A stretch of 64,000 bases of DNA from Candidatus Onthenecus intestinigallinarum (GTDB lineage Bacteria > Bacillota > Clostridia > Christensenellales > Aristaeellaceae): positions 124,001-188,000 of the forward strand of contig DVFJ01000006.1 in NCBI GenBank assembly GCA_018713325.1. Direction: 5' to 3'. Both the position numbers and the translations under genes were made by a program. This document shows, piece by piece, positions 16,015 through 29,400 of this stretch; positions within the stretch are counted from its first letter, which is position 1; each line of letters begins with the position of its first letter. A model generated the notes under the pieces. It had not been told where the DNA came from. It saw nothing but the letters and a program-made list of their open reading frames with translations, and made no database searches.

Positions 16015-18442
16015 CGGGTTCCTCGAGCAGCGTGGAAAAGCCCTCGACTTCCGGCCGCGCATGGAACAGGCGCACGAGCGTGCCGTCCGTGAGCGCATTG
16101 CACAGCGCGCACAGCGTGATCGCCGCATCGCCGGCCCGGATGGCATCCAGATGTCCGAACGCCTGAAGGCGCGCCAGCTCGGCCGTGGCCGCATGCGGGC
16201 GCACGCACAGCGCCAGGGCCGCATCGCGAACGCTGCCGCCTCCCGCGCTGCCGGTCGCAGCGATGCGCGCGGACACGGCCTGAAGACAGCGCTCATGCAA
16301 CAGCGTGCCGGGCGTCAGGCGCAGAAACAGCGCAGGCAACAGGGTGCAGGCAGGCGTCGCGCAGACAGAGCGGTTCAGATGCAGCCAGTGGCGCGGCGGC
16401 ACGCGCTCCATCGCGATGGCGACGAAGCCCAAGAGCCGCGCCTGGCCGGAGAGCAGGCCCACATGCGCGCCGCGGGCCGGGCCTTCCGGCGACGCGGACG
16501 CAAAGAAGAGTTCTCGCACGGGGTCGTACAGCGCGGTGAAATCCATGCGGCGGACGAGGGCCTCCATGCGTCCGGCAAGCGGGCGAAAGCCCGGGTCGAG
16601 CAGCGGCGCGTCCTGCGCGACCGCCTCGGCGCAGCACAGCAGGCAGGCGGCCAGCAGGCCCATGTCCAGGCTGCCGGCGCATGCGCCATCCGGCGCGCGG
16701 GGGAGCCCACGCCGGGCAGGCAGGCGCTCGAGCTGCTCGAGCGCCTTTTCCATGCGACTCGCCATCCCATCAGGCTCCAGCAGGCCGAGATGGCGCGCTG
16801 CGGCGCAGGCGAGCAGGTAGAGCCCGGCGTCGCGCGGGCAGGATGGCGGATCCTCCAGGTGTGTGAGTGTGAAGACGCGCCCGGCGCATTCGGTCAGCTG
16901 TGCGCGCTCCTGCGCAGACAGCGGCACAAGCGCGCGATAGGGCGCTTCGAGCCAGCGGCGCAGAGGCCCGGCGGACAGCCAGCTCAGCCCGAGCGGCAGC
17001 GCGAGGAAAAACGCGCGCACGCCGGCAGCGCCGCCCAGCAGCAGGCCCGCGCCACAGCAGACCGAGAGGACCGCGCCGCCGCGCGCCGCATGGCCGCGGC
17101 CGAACGCGCGCAGCCGGCCCAGCGCCTCGCGCGGAAGGAGCGCAATGCGCGCAAGGACCGTGCGCAGGCCGGCGGGGGGCGCGATGAGCGCCGGGAGCAG
17201 CGCCAGAACGAGAGAAGGCGCATGCCCCATCCCCGCGCCCAGCAGCGCGAGCGCCACCTGCGCGGCCGGCCCAATTTCCGCCCGCAGGCCGGAGAGGTAT
17301 GCAGCCAGTTCGTTCGGACCGTCGGAGAGAACCGGAACGCCAAGCGCATGCGGCGCGCTGCGCGGGTCCTGCGTGCCGTCTGCGTGGATCAGGCGGACGC
17401 ACTCCACGGCAACGCCGCGCACGCCGTTGGGCGGATCGAGCACGGCGCGCAGGTTCGAGCGTACGCTGCGCGCCGAGGGCACGGTGCACAGCCGCAAGAG
17501 GGGATGGCGCACCAGCGGATGGGCGAGCGCCCCGGCGAGGCGCAGCGCCGCACCGGGCGGGAGCATGTCGCCGTCGCGCAGCGTGACGAGATAGGCAAAG
17601 CCGCCTGCAAGCTGCTCCGGCGGCGTTTCGGTAAACGCGCTTTCTCCGCCCCGCAACAGGCGGCACAGCGCCTCGAACGCGCCCGGCCCGTGACCGGGAC
17701 AGACGAAGCGCCGCCGCGCCTCATCCCATGCGCGCGCCCGGGACAGGCACAGCAGGCCGTTTGCCTGCGCGCCCTCCCGGCAGGCGCGCAAGATGTCCGC
17801 GTCGTCGATGGACTGCGCCGCGTCGCCATCCGGCAGGTCGATCAAGAGCAGGAAGGCCGCGCCGGCATTCGCGCGCTGCATGGCGGCAAGGCGCAAAACG
17901 GCTGCGCGCGCCGCCTCGGGATTGCGCGGCGAGGCATGCACGGCCACGAGGACGCGGCCGGGGAGCGCCTCCGGACGAAGACGCGGCAGCGGGGCGGGGG
18001 TGGGAGCGGCGGGCAGTCGCCGCGCGGCGGCCGCGCAGACGATCAGCGCAGGCACGAGCGCCGCAATGGGCGGACGCGTCAGCGCAAAGAGGATGAAGAA
18101 CAGCGCCGTCCAGGCACCGCGTCCAACGGCGGGCGAAACGTGCGCACGCACGGACAGGCGCAGCCGCGCGCCGGGCGTCAGCGCGTGCAGGCGCCCCAGC
18201 AGCGCGCGCTCGCCGGCATCCAGCAGGTAAAAGCCCACGTGACAGGCGGGACCCTCCAGGCCCGCGCGCGCACACAGGACCGCGCAGCGCGCAACCTGCG
18301 CCTCGGTCCTTTGGACGGACGCGGCGATGCGGCGCACCCGCGCCCGGTACAGCGCGCGCGACGCGTCGTCCATGCGCGCGTAGACGCCCGATGGGTCCAA
18401 AAGGAGCAGCGCCTCCACGCTCGAATCGGTTGAACGGGCCAT
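15947..18442 (-). CDS. Shortened, degenerate NdvB-like (cyclic beta-1,2-glucan synthase) membrane protein
   Basis: Protein of 831 aa resembling, in order, the first two thirds of NdvB-type cyclic beta-glucan synthases (normally about 2800 aa). Residues 15-75 (DPSGVYARMDDASRALYR, CHVGFYLLDAGERALLG) match the region before the transferase. Membrane segments lie near 110-140 and 395-490. The GT84-like part has RLLRGGESAF, AYLVTLRDGDMLP and LAGALAHPL. The glucoamylase-like part has RRMDFTALYDPVRELFF, ARLLGFVAIAMERVPPRHW and LFLRLTPGTLLHERCL. The usual TLDADT aligns with TLRDGD, the HHQGM motif is absent and there is no GH94 part, so catalysis is doubtful. AAGGAGGACG precedes the ATG. The C-terminal 20 residues look like read-through into the overlapping gene. 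Homology is judged by eye. Confidence 0.75.
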   Translation of the reverse strand: MARSTDSSVEALLLLDPSGVYARMDDASRALYRARVRRIAASVQRTEAQVARCAVLCARAGLEGPACHVGFYLLDAGERALLGRLHALTPGARLRLSVRAHVSPAVGRGAWTALFFILFALTRPPIAALVPALIVCAAAARRLPAAPTPAPLPRLRPEALPGRVLVAVHASPRNPEAARAAVLRLAAMQRANAGAAFLLLIDLPDGDAAQSIDDADILRACREGAQANGLLCLSRARAWDEARRRFVCPGHGPGAFEALCRLLRGGESAFTETPPEQLAGGFAYLVTLRDGDMLPPGAALRLAGALAHPLVRHPLLRLCTVPSARSVRSNLRAVLDPPNGVRGVAVECVRLIHADGTQDPRSAPHALGVPVLSDGPNELAAYLSGLRAEIGPAAQVALALLGAGMGHAPSLVLALLPALIAPPAGLRTVLARIALLPREALGRLRAFGRGHAARGGAVLSVCCGAGLLLGGAAGVRAFFLALPLGLSWLSAGPLRRWLEAPYRALVPLSAQERAQLTECAGRVFTLTHLEDPPSCPRDAGLYLLACAAARHLGLLEPDGMASRMEKALEQLERLPARRGLPRAPDGACAGSLDMGLLAACLLCCAEAVAQDAPLLDPGFRPLAGRMEALVRRMDFTALYDPVRELFFASASPEGPARGAHVGLLSGQARLLGFVAIAMERVPPRHWLHLNRSVCATPACTLLPALFLRLTPGTLLHERCLQAVSARIAATGSAGGGSVRDAALALCVRPHAATAELARLQAFGHLDAIRAGDAAITLCALCNALTDGTLVRLFHARPEVEGFSTLLEEPVTAGRTSASRGSRRWAAVASNR

Positions 18443-18605
18443 GACGTCCTCCTTGCAGCGTGATGCCGGCTATTCTTTCCAATAGAGTTAGGACGTATGC
18501 GCAGCCGAAAGAACGGAAAGTTTGCCTGGCGCGCGCATAGACCCGTAGAAGGGGAAAAAGCCGGGAAAAAAACAAAAAAAACGACCGCATGGCTGGAATA
18601 AATGG
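18443..18605. other. Intergenic region between divergent genes, no gene seen
   Basis: Between the NdvB-like start (minus) and the tig promoter (plus). It contains two A-rich runs near 18550-18580 and no ORF. I could not identify a convincing sigma-A promoter for the minus-strand gene; CATACGTC on the minus strand weakly resembles a sigma-E -10 element. Confidence 0.5.
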
Positions 18606-18634
18606 TTGTAAATAGAATTTGTTTATGTTACAAT
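18606..18634 (+). promoter_or_regulatory. Sigma-A promoter for tig
   Basis: TTGTAA (18606-18611), 17-bp spacer, TACAAT (18629-18634), 65 bp before the trigger factor start. Confidence 0.8.
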
Positions 18635-18698
18635 GCAGGATAGTGCGTTGGCCTCTTGTGGGCAGGGCACACCATGAATACTGGGAGGAACCGTTAGC

Positions 18699-19982
18699 AT
18701 GACGATCTCTGTTGAGAAGCTGAGCAGCAACAAGGTAAAGATCTCCTTCGACATCGAGGCCGAAAAGTTCGAAGAGGCGATGCAAAAGTCCTATCTGAAA
18801 AACCGCGGCCGCGTCAACGTGCCGGGCTTTCGCAAGGGCAAGGCGCCGCGCAAGCTGATTGAAAATATGTATGGCGAGGGCGTGTTCTACGACGACGCCT
18901 TCGAGGCGCTGTTCCCCGAGGCGTACGACAAGGCCGTCGAGGAGAACGCCCTGGAGCCCGTCGACCGTCCGAATGTGGACATCCAGCAGATCGGGAGCGG
19001 CAAGAACCTGCAGTTCACCGCCGAGGTCTTCGTGCGCCCTGACGTCACGCTGGGCGAGTACAAGGGCCTCAAGGTCGAGCGCCACGAGCATCCCGTGACC
19101 GACGAGCAGGTCGACGCGCAGGTCGAGCAGGCGCGCCAGCGCGCCGCGCGCGAGATCTCCGTCGAGGACCGCGCCGTGCAGGACGACGACATCGTCAACC
19201 TCGACTACGCGGGCACCGTCGACGGCGTCGCCTTCGAGGGCGGCGCCGCCAAGGGCCAGCGCCTCACGATCGGCTCGGGCCAGTTCATCCCCGGCTTTGA
19301 GGAGCAGATGGTCGGCATGCAGATCGGCGAGGAGAAGGACCTGTCCGTCAAGTTCCCCGAGGAGTACCACGCCAAGGAACTGGCCGGCAAGGACGCCGTG
19401 TTCCACGTCAAGGTCAACTCCATCACCGTGCGCGAGCTGCCCGCGCTGGACGACGACTTCGCCAAGGACGTGTCCGAGTTTGACACGCTGGACGCATACA
19501 AGCAGGACATTCGGGCAAAGCTGGAGGCGGAAAGCAAGGAGCACTGCGACGCCGAGTTTGAAAACGCGCTCGTCGACGCGGCCGTCGCCAACGCGACGCT
19601 GGACGTGCCCGGCGCCATGATCGAGCGCCAGATCGACGGCATGCTCCGCGACTTCCAGATGCGCCTGGCCTACCAGGGCATGCGCCTGGAGGACTTCATG
19701 AAGTACACCGGCCAGGGCATTGAGGAGCTGCGCACCCAGTACCGCGAGCAGGCCGACAAGCGCGTGCGCGCCGAGCTGGTGCTCCAGGCCATCAAGAAGG
19801 CCGAGGGCATCGAGGCCACGGACGAAGAGGTCGAGGCCGAGATCGCCAAGTTCGCCGAGGAGGGCAAGAAGACGGTCGAGGAGTTCAAGGCCTCGCTCAA
19901 GCCCGAGGACATCGACTATCTCAAGGATTCCATCGGCATCCGCAAGACCGTCGACATGCTCAAGGCGGCGGCCGCCGAGTGA
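18699..19982 (+). CDS. tig: Trigger factor (ribosome-associated chaperone, PPIase)
   Basis: Full-length 427-aa trigger factor that binds nascent chains at ribosomal protein L23. The N-terminal ribosome-binding domain ends with the signature [21 protein letters not shown]. The FKBP-type prolyl isomerase domain (about 160-245) includes [14 protein letters not shown] and [16 protein letters not shown]. The rest is the helical chaperone body. GGGAGGAA precedes ATG 18699. It heads the quality-control cluster tig-clpP-clpX-lonB-lon-ysxC, an order well known from Bacillota. Confidence 0.98.
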   Translation: MTISVEKLSSNKVKISFDIEAEKFEEAMQKSYLKNRGRVNVPGFRKGKAPRKLIENMYGEGVFYDDAFEALFPEAYDKAVEENALEPVDRPNVDIQQIGSGKNLQFTAEVFVRPDVTLGEYKGLKVERHEHPVTDEQVDAQVEQARQRAAREISVEDRAVQDDDIVNLDYAGTVDGVAFEGGAAKGQRLTIGSGQFIPGFEEQMVGMQIGEEKDLSVKFPEEYHAKELAGKDAVFHVKVNSITVRELPALDDDFAKDVSEFDTLDAYKQDIRAKLEAESKEHCDAEFENALVDAAVANATLDVPGAMIERQIDGMLRDFQMRLAYQGMRLEDFMKYTGQGIEELRTQYREQADKRVRAELVLQAIKKAEGIEATDEEVEAEIAKFAEEGKKTVEEFKASLKPEDIDYLKDSIGIRKTVDMLKAAAAE

Positions 19983-20016
19983 TCCGCGCATCCCGCGCGC
20001 AAAGGAGGTATTTGCC

Positions 20017-20601
20017 ATGAGCCTGATTCCCATGGTCGTCGAGCAGACGAACCGCGGCGAACGTTCCTACGATATCTATTCCCGCCTACTCAAGGACCGC
20101 ATCGTGTTCGTGAGCGGTGAGATCGGCGACGATATGGCCAATACCGTCGTCGCGCAGCTGCTCTTCCTGGAGATGGAGAACCCCGAGGCCGAGATCTCCA
20201 TGTACATCAACAGCCCGGGCGGCTCCGTCACGGCCGGCATGGCCATCTTTGACACCATGAACTACATCAAGTCGCCCGTGCGTACGGTGTGCATCGGCAT
20301 GGCCGCCTCCATGGCCGCCTTCCTGCTGATGGCCGGCCAGAAGGGCAAGCGCCTGGCGCTGCCCAACAGCGAGGTCATGATCCACCAGCCGCTGGGCGGC
20401 GCGCGCGGCCAGGCCACGGATGTGGCCATCCAGGCCGAGTGGCTGATGCGCACCAAGCAGAAGATGAACCGCCTGATGAGCGAGATGACCGGCCAGCCGC
20501 TGGAGAAGATCGAGCGCGACGTCGAGCGCGACCACTTCCTTACGGCCGAAGAGGCCCGGGCATACGGCATCATCGACGAGATCTATCAGAACCGCGCGTA
20601 A
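20017..20601 (+). CDS. clpP: ATP-dependent Clp protease proteolytic subunit ClpP
   Basis: Serine peptidase of 194 aa forming the tetradecameric Clp barrel. Catalytic Ser lies in [13 protein letters not shown], His in [15 protein letters not shown], and Asp follows in the usual C-terminal position. [16 protein letters not shown] is the oxyanion region. The Gly usually found after the active-site Met (SMG) is Ala here (SMA), a mild change. AAAGGAGG is 8 bases before ATG 20017; the long upstream frame inside tig is a shadow. It is followed by clpX 38 bp later. Confidence 0.97.
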   Translation: MSLIPMVVEQTNRGERSYDIYSRLLKDRIVFVSGEIGDDMANTVVAQLLFLEMENPEAEISMYINSPGGSVTAGMAIFDTMNYIKSPVRTVCIGMAASMAAFLLMAGQKGKRLALPNSEVMIHQPLGGARGQATDVAIQAEWLMRTKQKMNRLMSEMTGQPLEKIERDVERDHFLTAEEARAYGIIDEIYQNRA

Positions 20602-20639
20602 GCCCCTACGTAACCCCAACCGACGCAATGAGGTGCAAA

Positions 20640-21953
<1,314 letters not shown>

Positions 21954-21968
21954 CGGGAGAGCTCCCCA

Positions 21969-22005
21969 AGCCGTGCTTTCAGCCGAAAGCGCGGCTCTTT
22001 CATTT
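21969..22005 (+). terminator. Probable terminator after clpX
   Basis: 12-bp stem with one G-U pair (21969-21980 with 21985-21996), AGCC loop, then CTTTCATTT. The T tract is interrupted, so read-through into lonB is possible. Confidence 0.6.
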
Positions 22006-22101
22006 CCCGGCGGGAATCCCTCCCATCCAGCAAGCCCCTGCATTCGTCCGCCTGCCCAAACGCACCCTAAGGGCGACATGTGACAGAAAAGAGGGGTTTT
22101 T

Positions 22102-23778
22102 TTGCTCAGCTTCGTTTTGCTCGGCGTGCAGCTCGCCGTGACGGTCGTCATCGGGATCTATTTCTTCATCCAGCTCCGCCAGCAGCCCAAGCAGCTGCCC
22201 GGCACGCGGCGCGAGGGTTCGCGCGAGATGGACCGCCTGCAGTGCATGCGCGCGGTGCACCTGAGCGAGCCGCTCTCCGAGCGCGTGCGGCCGGCGCGAT
22301 TTGAGGACATCGTCGGCCAGGAGGAGGGCATCCGCTCGCTCAAGGCCATCCTGTGCGGGCCCAATCCGCAGCACGTGATCATCTACGGGCCGCCGGGCGT
22401 GGGCAAGACCTGCGCAGCGCGCCTGGTGCTGGAGGCCGCCAAGGAAACCGAGGGCACGCCCTTTGCCAAGAACGCCCCCTTCATCGAGATGGATGCGACG
22501 TGCGTGCGCTTTGACGAGCGCGCCATTGCCGACCCGCTGATCGGCAGCGTGCACGATCCCATCTACCAGGGCGCGGGCCCGCTGGGCGTGCAGGGCGTGC
22601 CGCAGCCCAAGCCGGGCGCGGTCAGCAAGGCGCACGGCGGCGTGCTGTTCCTGGATGAGATCGGCGAGCTGCACCCGACCCAGATGAACAAGCTGCTCAA
22701 GGTGCTCGAGGACCGCAAGGTGTTCTTCGAATCCGCCTACTACAGCCCGGACGACATGTCCGTCCCGCGCTACATCCACGACATCTTCAAAAACGGCATG
22801 CCTGCGGACTTTCGCCTCGTCGCGGCCACGACCCGCAGCGCCAACGAACTGCCGCCCGCGCTCCGCTCGCGCTGCATGGAGATCTATTTCCGCGCGCTCG
22901 AGCCGGACGAGATCGCCAGCATCGCGCTGGGCGCGGCCCGGCGCGCAGGCTTTGAGATGGACGATGCGCAGGCCGAGCTCGTCGGCCGCTACGCCACGTG
23001 CGGCCGCGATGCGGTGAACATCGTGCAGATGGGCGCGGGCGTCGCGCAGCTGGAGGGCCGCCGGCGCATCACGCGCGCGGACATCGAATGGGTCGTCGAC
23101 AGCGGTCACTATCCCGTGCGCCCGGGCCAGCAAGCCAGCCTGGAGTGCGCCGTCGGCGGCGTGCACGGCCTGGCGGTCTACGGCTGCCATCAGGGCGCGG
23201 TGCTGGAGATCGAGGCCGTGGCCGTGCCCGGCAGCGGGCGCGTGCTGGTCACGGGCATCGCGGAGGAGGAGGAGATCGGCACGCCGGGCCACCTCATCCG
23301 CCGCAAGAGTACGGCGCGCGGCTCCGCGGAGAACGTGCGCACGCTCCTGCAGCGCATGCATTGCGACCTGGACGGCGTGGACATCCACATCAACTTCCCG
23401 GGCGGCGCGCCGGTGGATGGGCCCAGCGCGGGCGTGGCGATGGCTGTGGCGGCGATCAGCGCGCTGCGCGGGCGGCCCGTGGACGGCGCGGCGGCCGTGA
23501 CGGGCGAGATCTCCGTGCGCGGCGAGGTGCGCCCCGTGGGCGGCGTGCCCAGCAAGATCGAGGCGGCGCGCCGCGCGGGGCTTGCGCGCGTGTTTGTGCC
23601 CGCGGAGAACTACCTGGAGCGCTTCTCGCGCCTGGGCATCGACGTGCGGCCCGTGCGCACGCTGGCGGAGGTGCTGGAGGGGATGCTGCTGGATGCGCCC
23701 GCGGCGCTGGAGACGGCGCCGGGCGCGCAGGAGACCGCGCCGCTGGCCGCGCAGGGCGCGATAACCGGCGCGCAATGA
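22102..23778 (+). CDS. lonB: Membrane-anchored ATP-dependent protease LonB
   Basis: Lon-type protease of 558 aa, close in size to B. subtilis LonB, which acts in the forespore. An N-terminal transmembrane anchor (about 2-24) is followed by an AAA+ domain with Walker [13 protein letters not shown] and Walker [11 protein letters not shown], and a Lon protease domain with the Ser-Lys dyad in [12 protein letters not shown] and [14 protein letters not shown]. It lacks the long Lon N-terminal substrate domain. The start is TTG 22102 with GAGGGG upstream. The Ala/Pro-rich last 20 residues are unlike the family and probably disordered. Confidence 0.93.
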   Translation: MLSFVLLGVQLAVTVVIGIYFFIQLRQQPKQLPGTRREGSREMDRLQCMRAVHLSEPLSERVRPARFEDIVGQEEGIRSLKAILCGPNPQHVIIYGPPGVGKTCAARLVLEAAKETEGTPFAKNAPFIEMDATCVRFDERAIADPLIGSVHDPIYQGAGPLGVQGVPQPKPGAVSKAHGGVLFLDEIGELHPTQMNKLLKVLEDRKVFFESAYYSPDDMSVPRYIHDIFKNGMPADFRLVAATTRSANELPPALRSRCMEIYFRALEPDEIASIALGAARRAGFEMDDAQAELVGRYATCGRDAVNIVQMGAGVAQLEGRRRITRADIEWVVDSGHYPVRPGQQASLECAVGGVHGLAVYGCHQGAVLEIEAVAVPGSGRVLVTGIAEEEEIGTPGHLIRRKSTARGSAENVRTLLQRMHCDLDGVDIHINFPGGAPVDGPSAGVAMAVAAISALRGRPVDGAAAVTGEISVRGEVRPVGGVPSKIEAARRAGLARVFVPAENYLERFSRLGIDVRPVRTLAEVLEGMLLDAPAALETAPGAQETAPLAAQGAITGAQ

Positions 23779-23779
23779 C

Positions 23780-23808
23780 TTGTCAAAACCGGGCGCGGCG
23801 GGTATAAT
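23780..23808 (+). promoter_or_regulatory. Sigma-A promoter for lon
   Basis: TTGTCA (23780-23785), 17-bp spacer, TATAAT (23803-23808). It directly follows the lonB stop and gives lon its own transcript with a leader of about 90 nt. Confidence 0.85.
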
Positions 23809-23824
23809 AATAATGCTGTTTGCA

Positions 23825-23881
23825 AAGGGGCTTCGGCCCCTTCGCGTTTCCCCGAGGGGCGGAGGCGCGTTTGAGTTTTTT
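23825..23881 (+). promoter_or_regulatory. Structured lon leader, possible attenuator
   Basis: First hairpin: AAGGGGC (23825-23831) pairs with GCCCCTT (23836-23842) around a TTCG tetraloop. Second hairpin: CGCG (23843-23846) with CGCG (23866-23869) enclosing CCCC/GGGG, followed six bases later by six T (23876-23881). The arrangement could terminate some transcripts before lon. No CIRCE element is visible. Confidence 0.4.
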
Positions 23882-23902
23882 GAGAGCAGAGGAGGACCGA
23901 CA

Positions 23903-26257
<2,355 letters not shown>

Positions 26258-26258
26258 C

Positions 26259-26885
26259 ATGGAGATCAAGCGCGCGGCCTTTGTCACGTCCATGGACCGC
26301 TACCGGGACTACCCGGGCATCGGCCTGGCCGAGGTGGCCATCGCAGGCAAGAGCAACGTGGGCAAGTCGTCCATGATCAACCGGCTTTGCCGCAACGGCA
26401 AGCTGGCGCGCACGAGCGGCACGCCGGGCAAGACGCGGCTGCTCAACGTCTACACGGTCAACGACGCGCTGCACCTGATCGACCTGCCGGGCTATGGCTT
26501 TGCCCGCGTGGGGCGCGAGGAGAAGCTGCGCTGGGTTTCGATGATGGAGGGCTATTTCGCCGACTCCGCCACGCTGCGCCACGTGCTGCACCTGGTGGAC
26601 ATCCGCCACGAGCCGACGGCGGACGACGTGGACATGAACGGCTTTCTGCGCGCGCACGACATCCCCTTTACGGTCGTGGCGACGAAGGCGGATAAGATCA
26701 GCCGCGGGGCGCGCATGAAGCACGTGGCGGCCATCTGCCGCAAGCTGCTCGTGCAGCCGTGGGAGGTCATCCCGTTCTCCGCGGAGGATGGAACGGGCCG
26801 CGAGCAGCTGCTGGAGCTGCTGGAGCGCGTGCTGTTGGGCGCGCAGGCGGAGGGCATGGAGGCCCTTGAAGAAGCGCCGAAGTGA
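26259..26885 (+). CDS. ysxC: Ribosome biogenesis GTP-binding protein YsxC/EngB
   Basis: Essential-type small GTPase of 208 aa for late 50S subunit assembly. G1 is GKSNVGKSSMI, the G2 region is RTSGTPGKTR, G3 is DLPGYGFA, G4 is TKADK and G5 is SAEDG. Length and motif spacing fit YsxC/YihA. Translation begins 1 bp after the lon stop, with AAAGAGGTG within the end of lon. A bidirectional terminator lies just downstream. Confidence 0.96.
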   Translation: MEIKRAAFVTSMDRYRDYPGIGLAEVAIAGKSNVGKSSMINRLCRNGKLARTSGTPGKTRLLNVYTVNDALHLIDLPGYGFARVGREEKLRWVSMMEGYFADSATLRHVLHLVDIRHEPTADDVDMNGFLRAHDIPFTVVATKADKISRGARMKHVAAICRKLLVQPWEVIPFSAEDGTGREQLLELLERVLLGAQAEGMEALEEAPK

Positions 26886-26930
26886 AAAACAAAACGGGCC
26901 GCCGAATTGCATCGGCGGCCCGCCTGCTTT
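26885..26930. terminator. Bidirectional terminator between ysxC and the D,D-carboxypeptidase gene
   Basis: 11-bp stem (26895-26905 with 26912-26922), six-base loop. On the minus strand a T-rich tract follows immediately; on the plus strand five T come six bases later. It serves two convergent genes. Confidence 0.85.
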
Positions 26931-28421
26931 TTAGCGGTAGGTTCTGGACTTGGGCTCCGGCACGCGCCCCTCGCGCTTGCGCCTGCGCTTGCCCAGCGCG
27001 AGCAGCCGGCGAATGATCAGCACGAGCACGAACAGGAATGCGCCCGGCACGGCCACGTATTCGGCCGAGAAGCGGGGGAAGGGGTTGTCGTCGGCCAGGG
27101 TATACGCCTGGATCTGCTCCAGCGTCGGCGGGCCGTCCTCGCGCGCGGCGACCGAGCGGGTCGCATACAGCTCATACTCAACCGTGCCGCCGTCGCGCGG
27201 ATAGAACGTCAGGATGCCCATCACGTCGCCCTCGTTGATCGGCGCGCGGAACTCCCGCGTCCAGTTGACGTGCGAGATGCTCGAGAAGTTGTTCTTCATC
27301 GTCTCGATCTCGTCGACCGTGCCGACGATGCGCACGTCGGTGTCCTCGTCCACCGGGCGGATGCCCAGCCGGACCGTGCCGTATTTCTCCGTCTCGTTGT
27401 AATAGTCGTCCAGCGCAAAGCCCATGATGTCGATGTAGCGCGGATCCTCATTGTAGATGCTGATGGGATCGGTGCTGACATACTGCTCAAAGCCGTAGTC
27501 CATCAGGCGGCGCGTGTCCGTCCAGCGCCCGTATACGGACGAGTAGAAGACGACGCTCAGCAGCTCGACGCCGCCGCGCTCGGCCAGCGCCACGAAGCAG
27601 TAGCCCGCCGCGTCCGTGTAGCCGGTCTTGCCGGCGATGCCGCCCTCGTAGTAGTACGGGTTGCTCTCCTTGCCGGCCGTGGGATCCAGAAAGTTGATGC
27701 TGTCCGCCTGCACGTTGCGCGCGGCCTGCTGGTTCGTCGCGGGGATGGTGTAGACGTAGGTCGAGGCCACGTCCCGAAAGGCGTCCACCTGCATCGCCGC
27801 GCGCGCGATGATCGCCATGTCCGCGGCGGTGGTGTAGTGGTTCGGGTCGTGATAGCCGTGCGCGTTGGCAAAGTGCGTGTTCTCGCTGCAGCCGAGCATG
27901 GCGGCGGTCTGATTCATCAGGTCGACAAACGCGGCCTCGCTGCCCGAGATGTGCTCCGCAATGGCGATGGAGCCGTCGTTGCCCGAGCGCACGAACGTGC
28001 CGTACACCAGGTCGCGCAGCGTCAGGCGCTCGCCCTCGCGCAGGCCGATGTAGGAGGAGTCCGACGGGATGTTCACCGCGTTGGCGGAGATCTCCACCAC
28101 GTCGTCCAGATTGCCGAACTGCACGGCCAGCAGCGTCGTCATGATCTTCGTCGTGCTGGCCGGGAACATGATCTGGTCGGCGTTCTTTTCAAAGATCACC
28201 GTGCCGCTGTCCATCTCCACCAGGATGGCGGCGTGCGCGCGCAGCATGTCCGGCTCGAGGATCTCGGGATGGTCGGCATCCCACTGGGCGGCGTTTTCGG
28301 GATAGGTGGGCTCGACGTAGACGATGCCGTCGCTGTCCTCCTCTGCCAGGGCCGCGGAACCCAACGCCAGAAACAACAGCATCAGCGCGGCCAGCCTGCG
28401 CAGCAGCTTCGCATTGGCCAA
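26931..28421 (-). CDS. Serine-type D-alanyl-D-alanine carboxypeptidase (DacF-like)
   Basis: Membrane-bound low-molecular-mass penicillin-binding protein, 496 aa, trimming D-Ala from peptidoglycan stems. A signal peptide (cleaved near ALA-EED) precedes the S11 domain with SxxK as STTK, SxN as SGN (SGNDGSIAIAEHISG) and KTG as KTGYTD. A PBP5-like C-terminal domain and a C-terminal transmembrane helix (about 462-482, VPGAFLFVLVLIIRRLL) with a basic tail follow. The start is TTG 28421, 9 bases after GGAGGG. The GIAGKTG and HYTTAADMAIIARAAM patterns are usual for DacF/DacB. It may act in vegetative or spore cortex wall. Confidence 0.92.
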   Translation of the reverse strand: MANAKLLRRLAALMLLFLALGSAALAEEDSDGIVYVEPTYPENAAQWDADHPEILEPDMLRAHAAILVEMDSGTVIFEKNADQIMFPASTTKIMTTLLAVQFGNLDDVVEISANAVNIPSDSSYIGLREGERLTLRDLVYGTFVRSGNDGSIAIAEHISGSEAAFVDLMNQTAAMLGCSENTHFANAHGYHDPNHYTTAADMAIIARAAMQVDAFRDVASTYVYTIPATNQQAARNVQADSINFLDPTAGKESNPYYYEGGIAGKTGYTDAAGYCFVALAERGGVELLSVVFYSSVYGRWTDTRRLMDYGFEQYVSTDPISIYNEDPRYIDIMGFALDDYYNETEKYGTVRLGIRPVDEDTDVRIVGTVDEIETMKNNFSSISHVNWTREFRAPINEGDVMGILTFYPRDGGTVEYELYATRSVAAREDGPPTLEQIQAYTLADDNPFPRFSAEYVAVPGAFLFVLVLIIRRLLALGKRRRKREGRVPEPKSRTYR

Positions 28422-28474
28422 GACGGCGGTCCCTCCTCCCGAAAAGTCGTGCGACGCGGTGAATACGTCTCCTT

Positions 28475-28503
28475 ACTATAGCATGTTTTTCGCCCGTTGT
28501 ACA
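28475..28503 (-). promoter_or_regulatory. Sigma-A promoter for the D,D-carboxypeptidase
   Basis: On the minus strand: TGTACA (28503-28498), 17-bp spacer, extended TGC-TATAGT (28480-28475). Confidence 0.65.
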
Positions 28504-28598
28504 GAGTTTTCGCCCGATGCGGGCCTAAATGTGACGATTGTCTCCAGGATATATTACGGACTTGTGGTGAATTTATTGCATTTTTCTTTCGGATTGAG

Positions 28599-28628
28599 TT
28601 GATTTTGGGGCGCCTGGAAGGGTACAAT
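28599..28628 (+). promoter_or_regulatory. Sigma-A promoter for the two-component operon
   Basis: TTGATT (28599-28604), 18-bp spacer, TACAAT (28623-28628). It is back-to-back with the carboxypeptidase promoter. Confidence 0.65.
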
Positions 28629-28679
28629 AGATGCATGAGAGACCCGCGGTCCGCCGCGGGCCGGAAGGGGGAGCCTTCG

Positions 28680-29372
28680 ATGGCCAAGAAAATTCTGCTC
28701 GTAGACGACGAACCGCTCATCCTCAAGGGGCTTCGCTTCAGCCTTGAACAGGACGGGTATGTCATAGATTCCGCCGCGGACGGCGAAGAGGCGGTCAACA
28801 AGTTCTTCGCCGGGAGCTACGACCTGATCCTGCTGGACGTGATGCTGCCCAAGATGAGCGGCATAGAGGTCTGCCAGCGCATCCGCGAGCGCTCCAACGT
28901 GCCGATCATCATGCTCACGGCCAAGGGCGAGGATATGGACAAGATCCTCGGCCTGGAGTACGGCGCGGACGACTACATGACCAAGCCCTTCAACATCCTG
29001 GAGGTCAAGGCGCGCATCAAGTCCATCTTCCGGCGCACCGCACCTGCCGGCGAGGCGGAGGAGCGCAAGGTCGTGCGCGTGCACGACCTGGAGGTCAACT
29101 TCGCCAACCGCTCCGTGACGCTGGGGGGCAAGGAGGTCAAGCTGACGGCCAAGGAATTCGATCTGCTGCAGCTGTTCATCACCAACCGCGGCAAGGTCTA
29201 CAGCCGCGAAAACATGCTGGAGACGGTCTGGAAGTACGACTACCTGGGCGATATCCGCACGGTCGACGTGCACATCCGCCGCCTGCGGGAGAAAATCGAG
29301 CGCGATCCGACTCAGCCCGAGTTCATCCTGACCAAATGGGGAGTGGGATACTATTTCACGGACAAGGATTAA
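28680..29372 (+). CDS. OmpR/PhoB-family response regulator (WalR/PhoP-like)
   Basis: DNA-binding response regulator of 230 aa. The receiver domain (about 1-120) has the acidic pair DDE, the phosphorylated Asp in LILLDVMLPKMSG, Thr in MLTAKG and Lys in YMTKPFN. The C-terminal winged helix (about 135-228) ends with LRTVDVHIRRLREKIE-type DIRTVDVHIRRLREKIERD and ILTKWGVGYYF. ATG 28680 follows GGAAGGGGGAG; the long upstream frame has no support. It is paired with the histidine kinase gene, whose start touches or overlaps this stop. The first gene of a seven-gene co-directional run. Confidence 0.95.
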   Translation: MAKKILLVDDEPLILKGLRFSLEQDGYVIDSAADGEEAVNKFFAGSYDLILLDVMLPKMSGIEVCQRIRERSNVPIIMLTAKGEDMDKILGLEYGADDYMTKPFNILEVKARIKSIFRRTAPAGEAEERKVVRVHDLEVNFANRSVTLGGKEVKLTAKEFDLLQLFITNRGKVYSRENMLETVWKYDYLGDIRTVDVHIRRLREKIERDPTQPEFILTKWGVGYYFTDKD

Positions 29373-29400
29373 CCCGCTTTCAAGCATCCGCGTCAAGATC

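Noticed and set aside
16061-18433. 790-codon plus-strand frame opposite the NdvB-like gene
   Set aside because: The translation is an Arg/Gln/Ala-rich repeat without motifs, whereas the minus-strand frame matches NdvB landmarks in order and has a good ribosome binding site.
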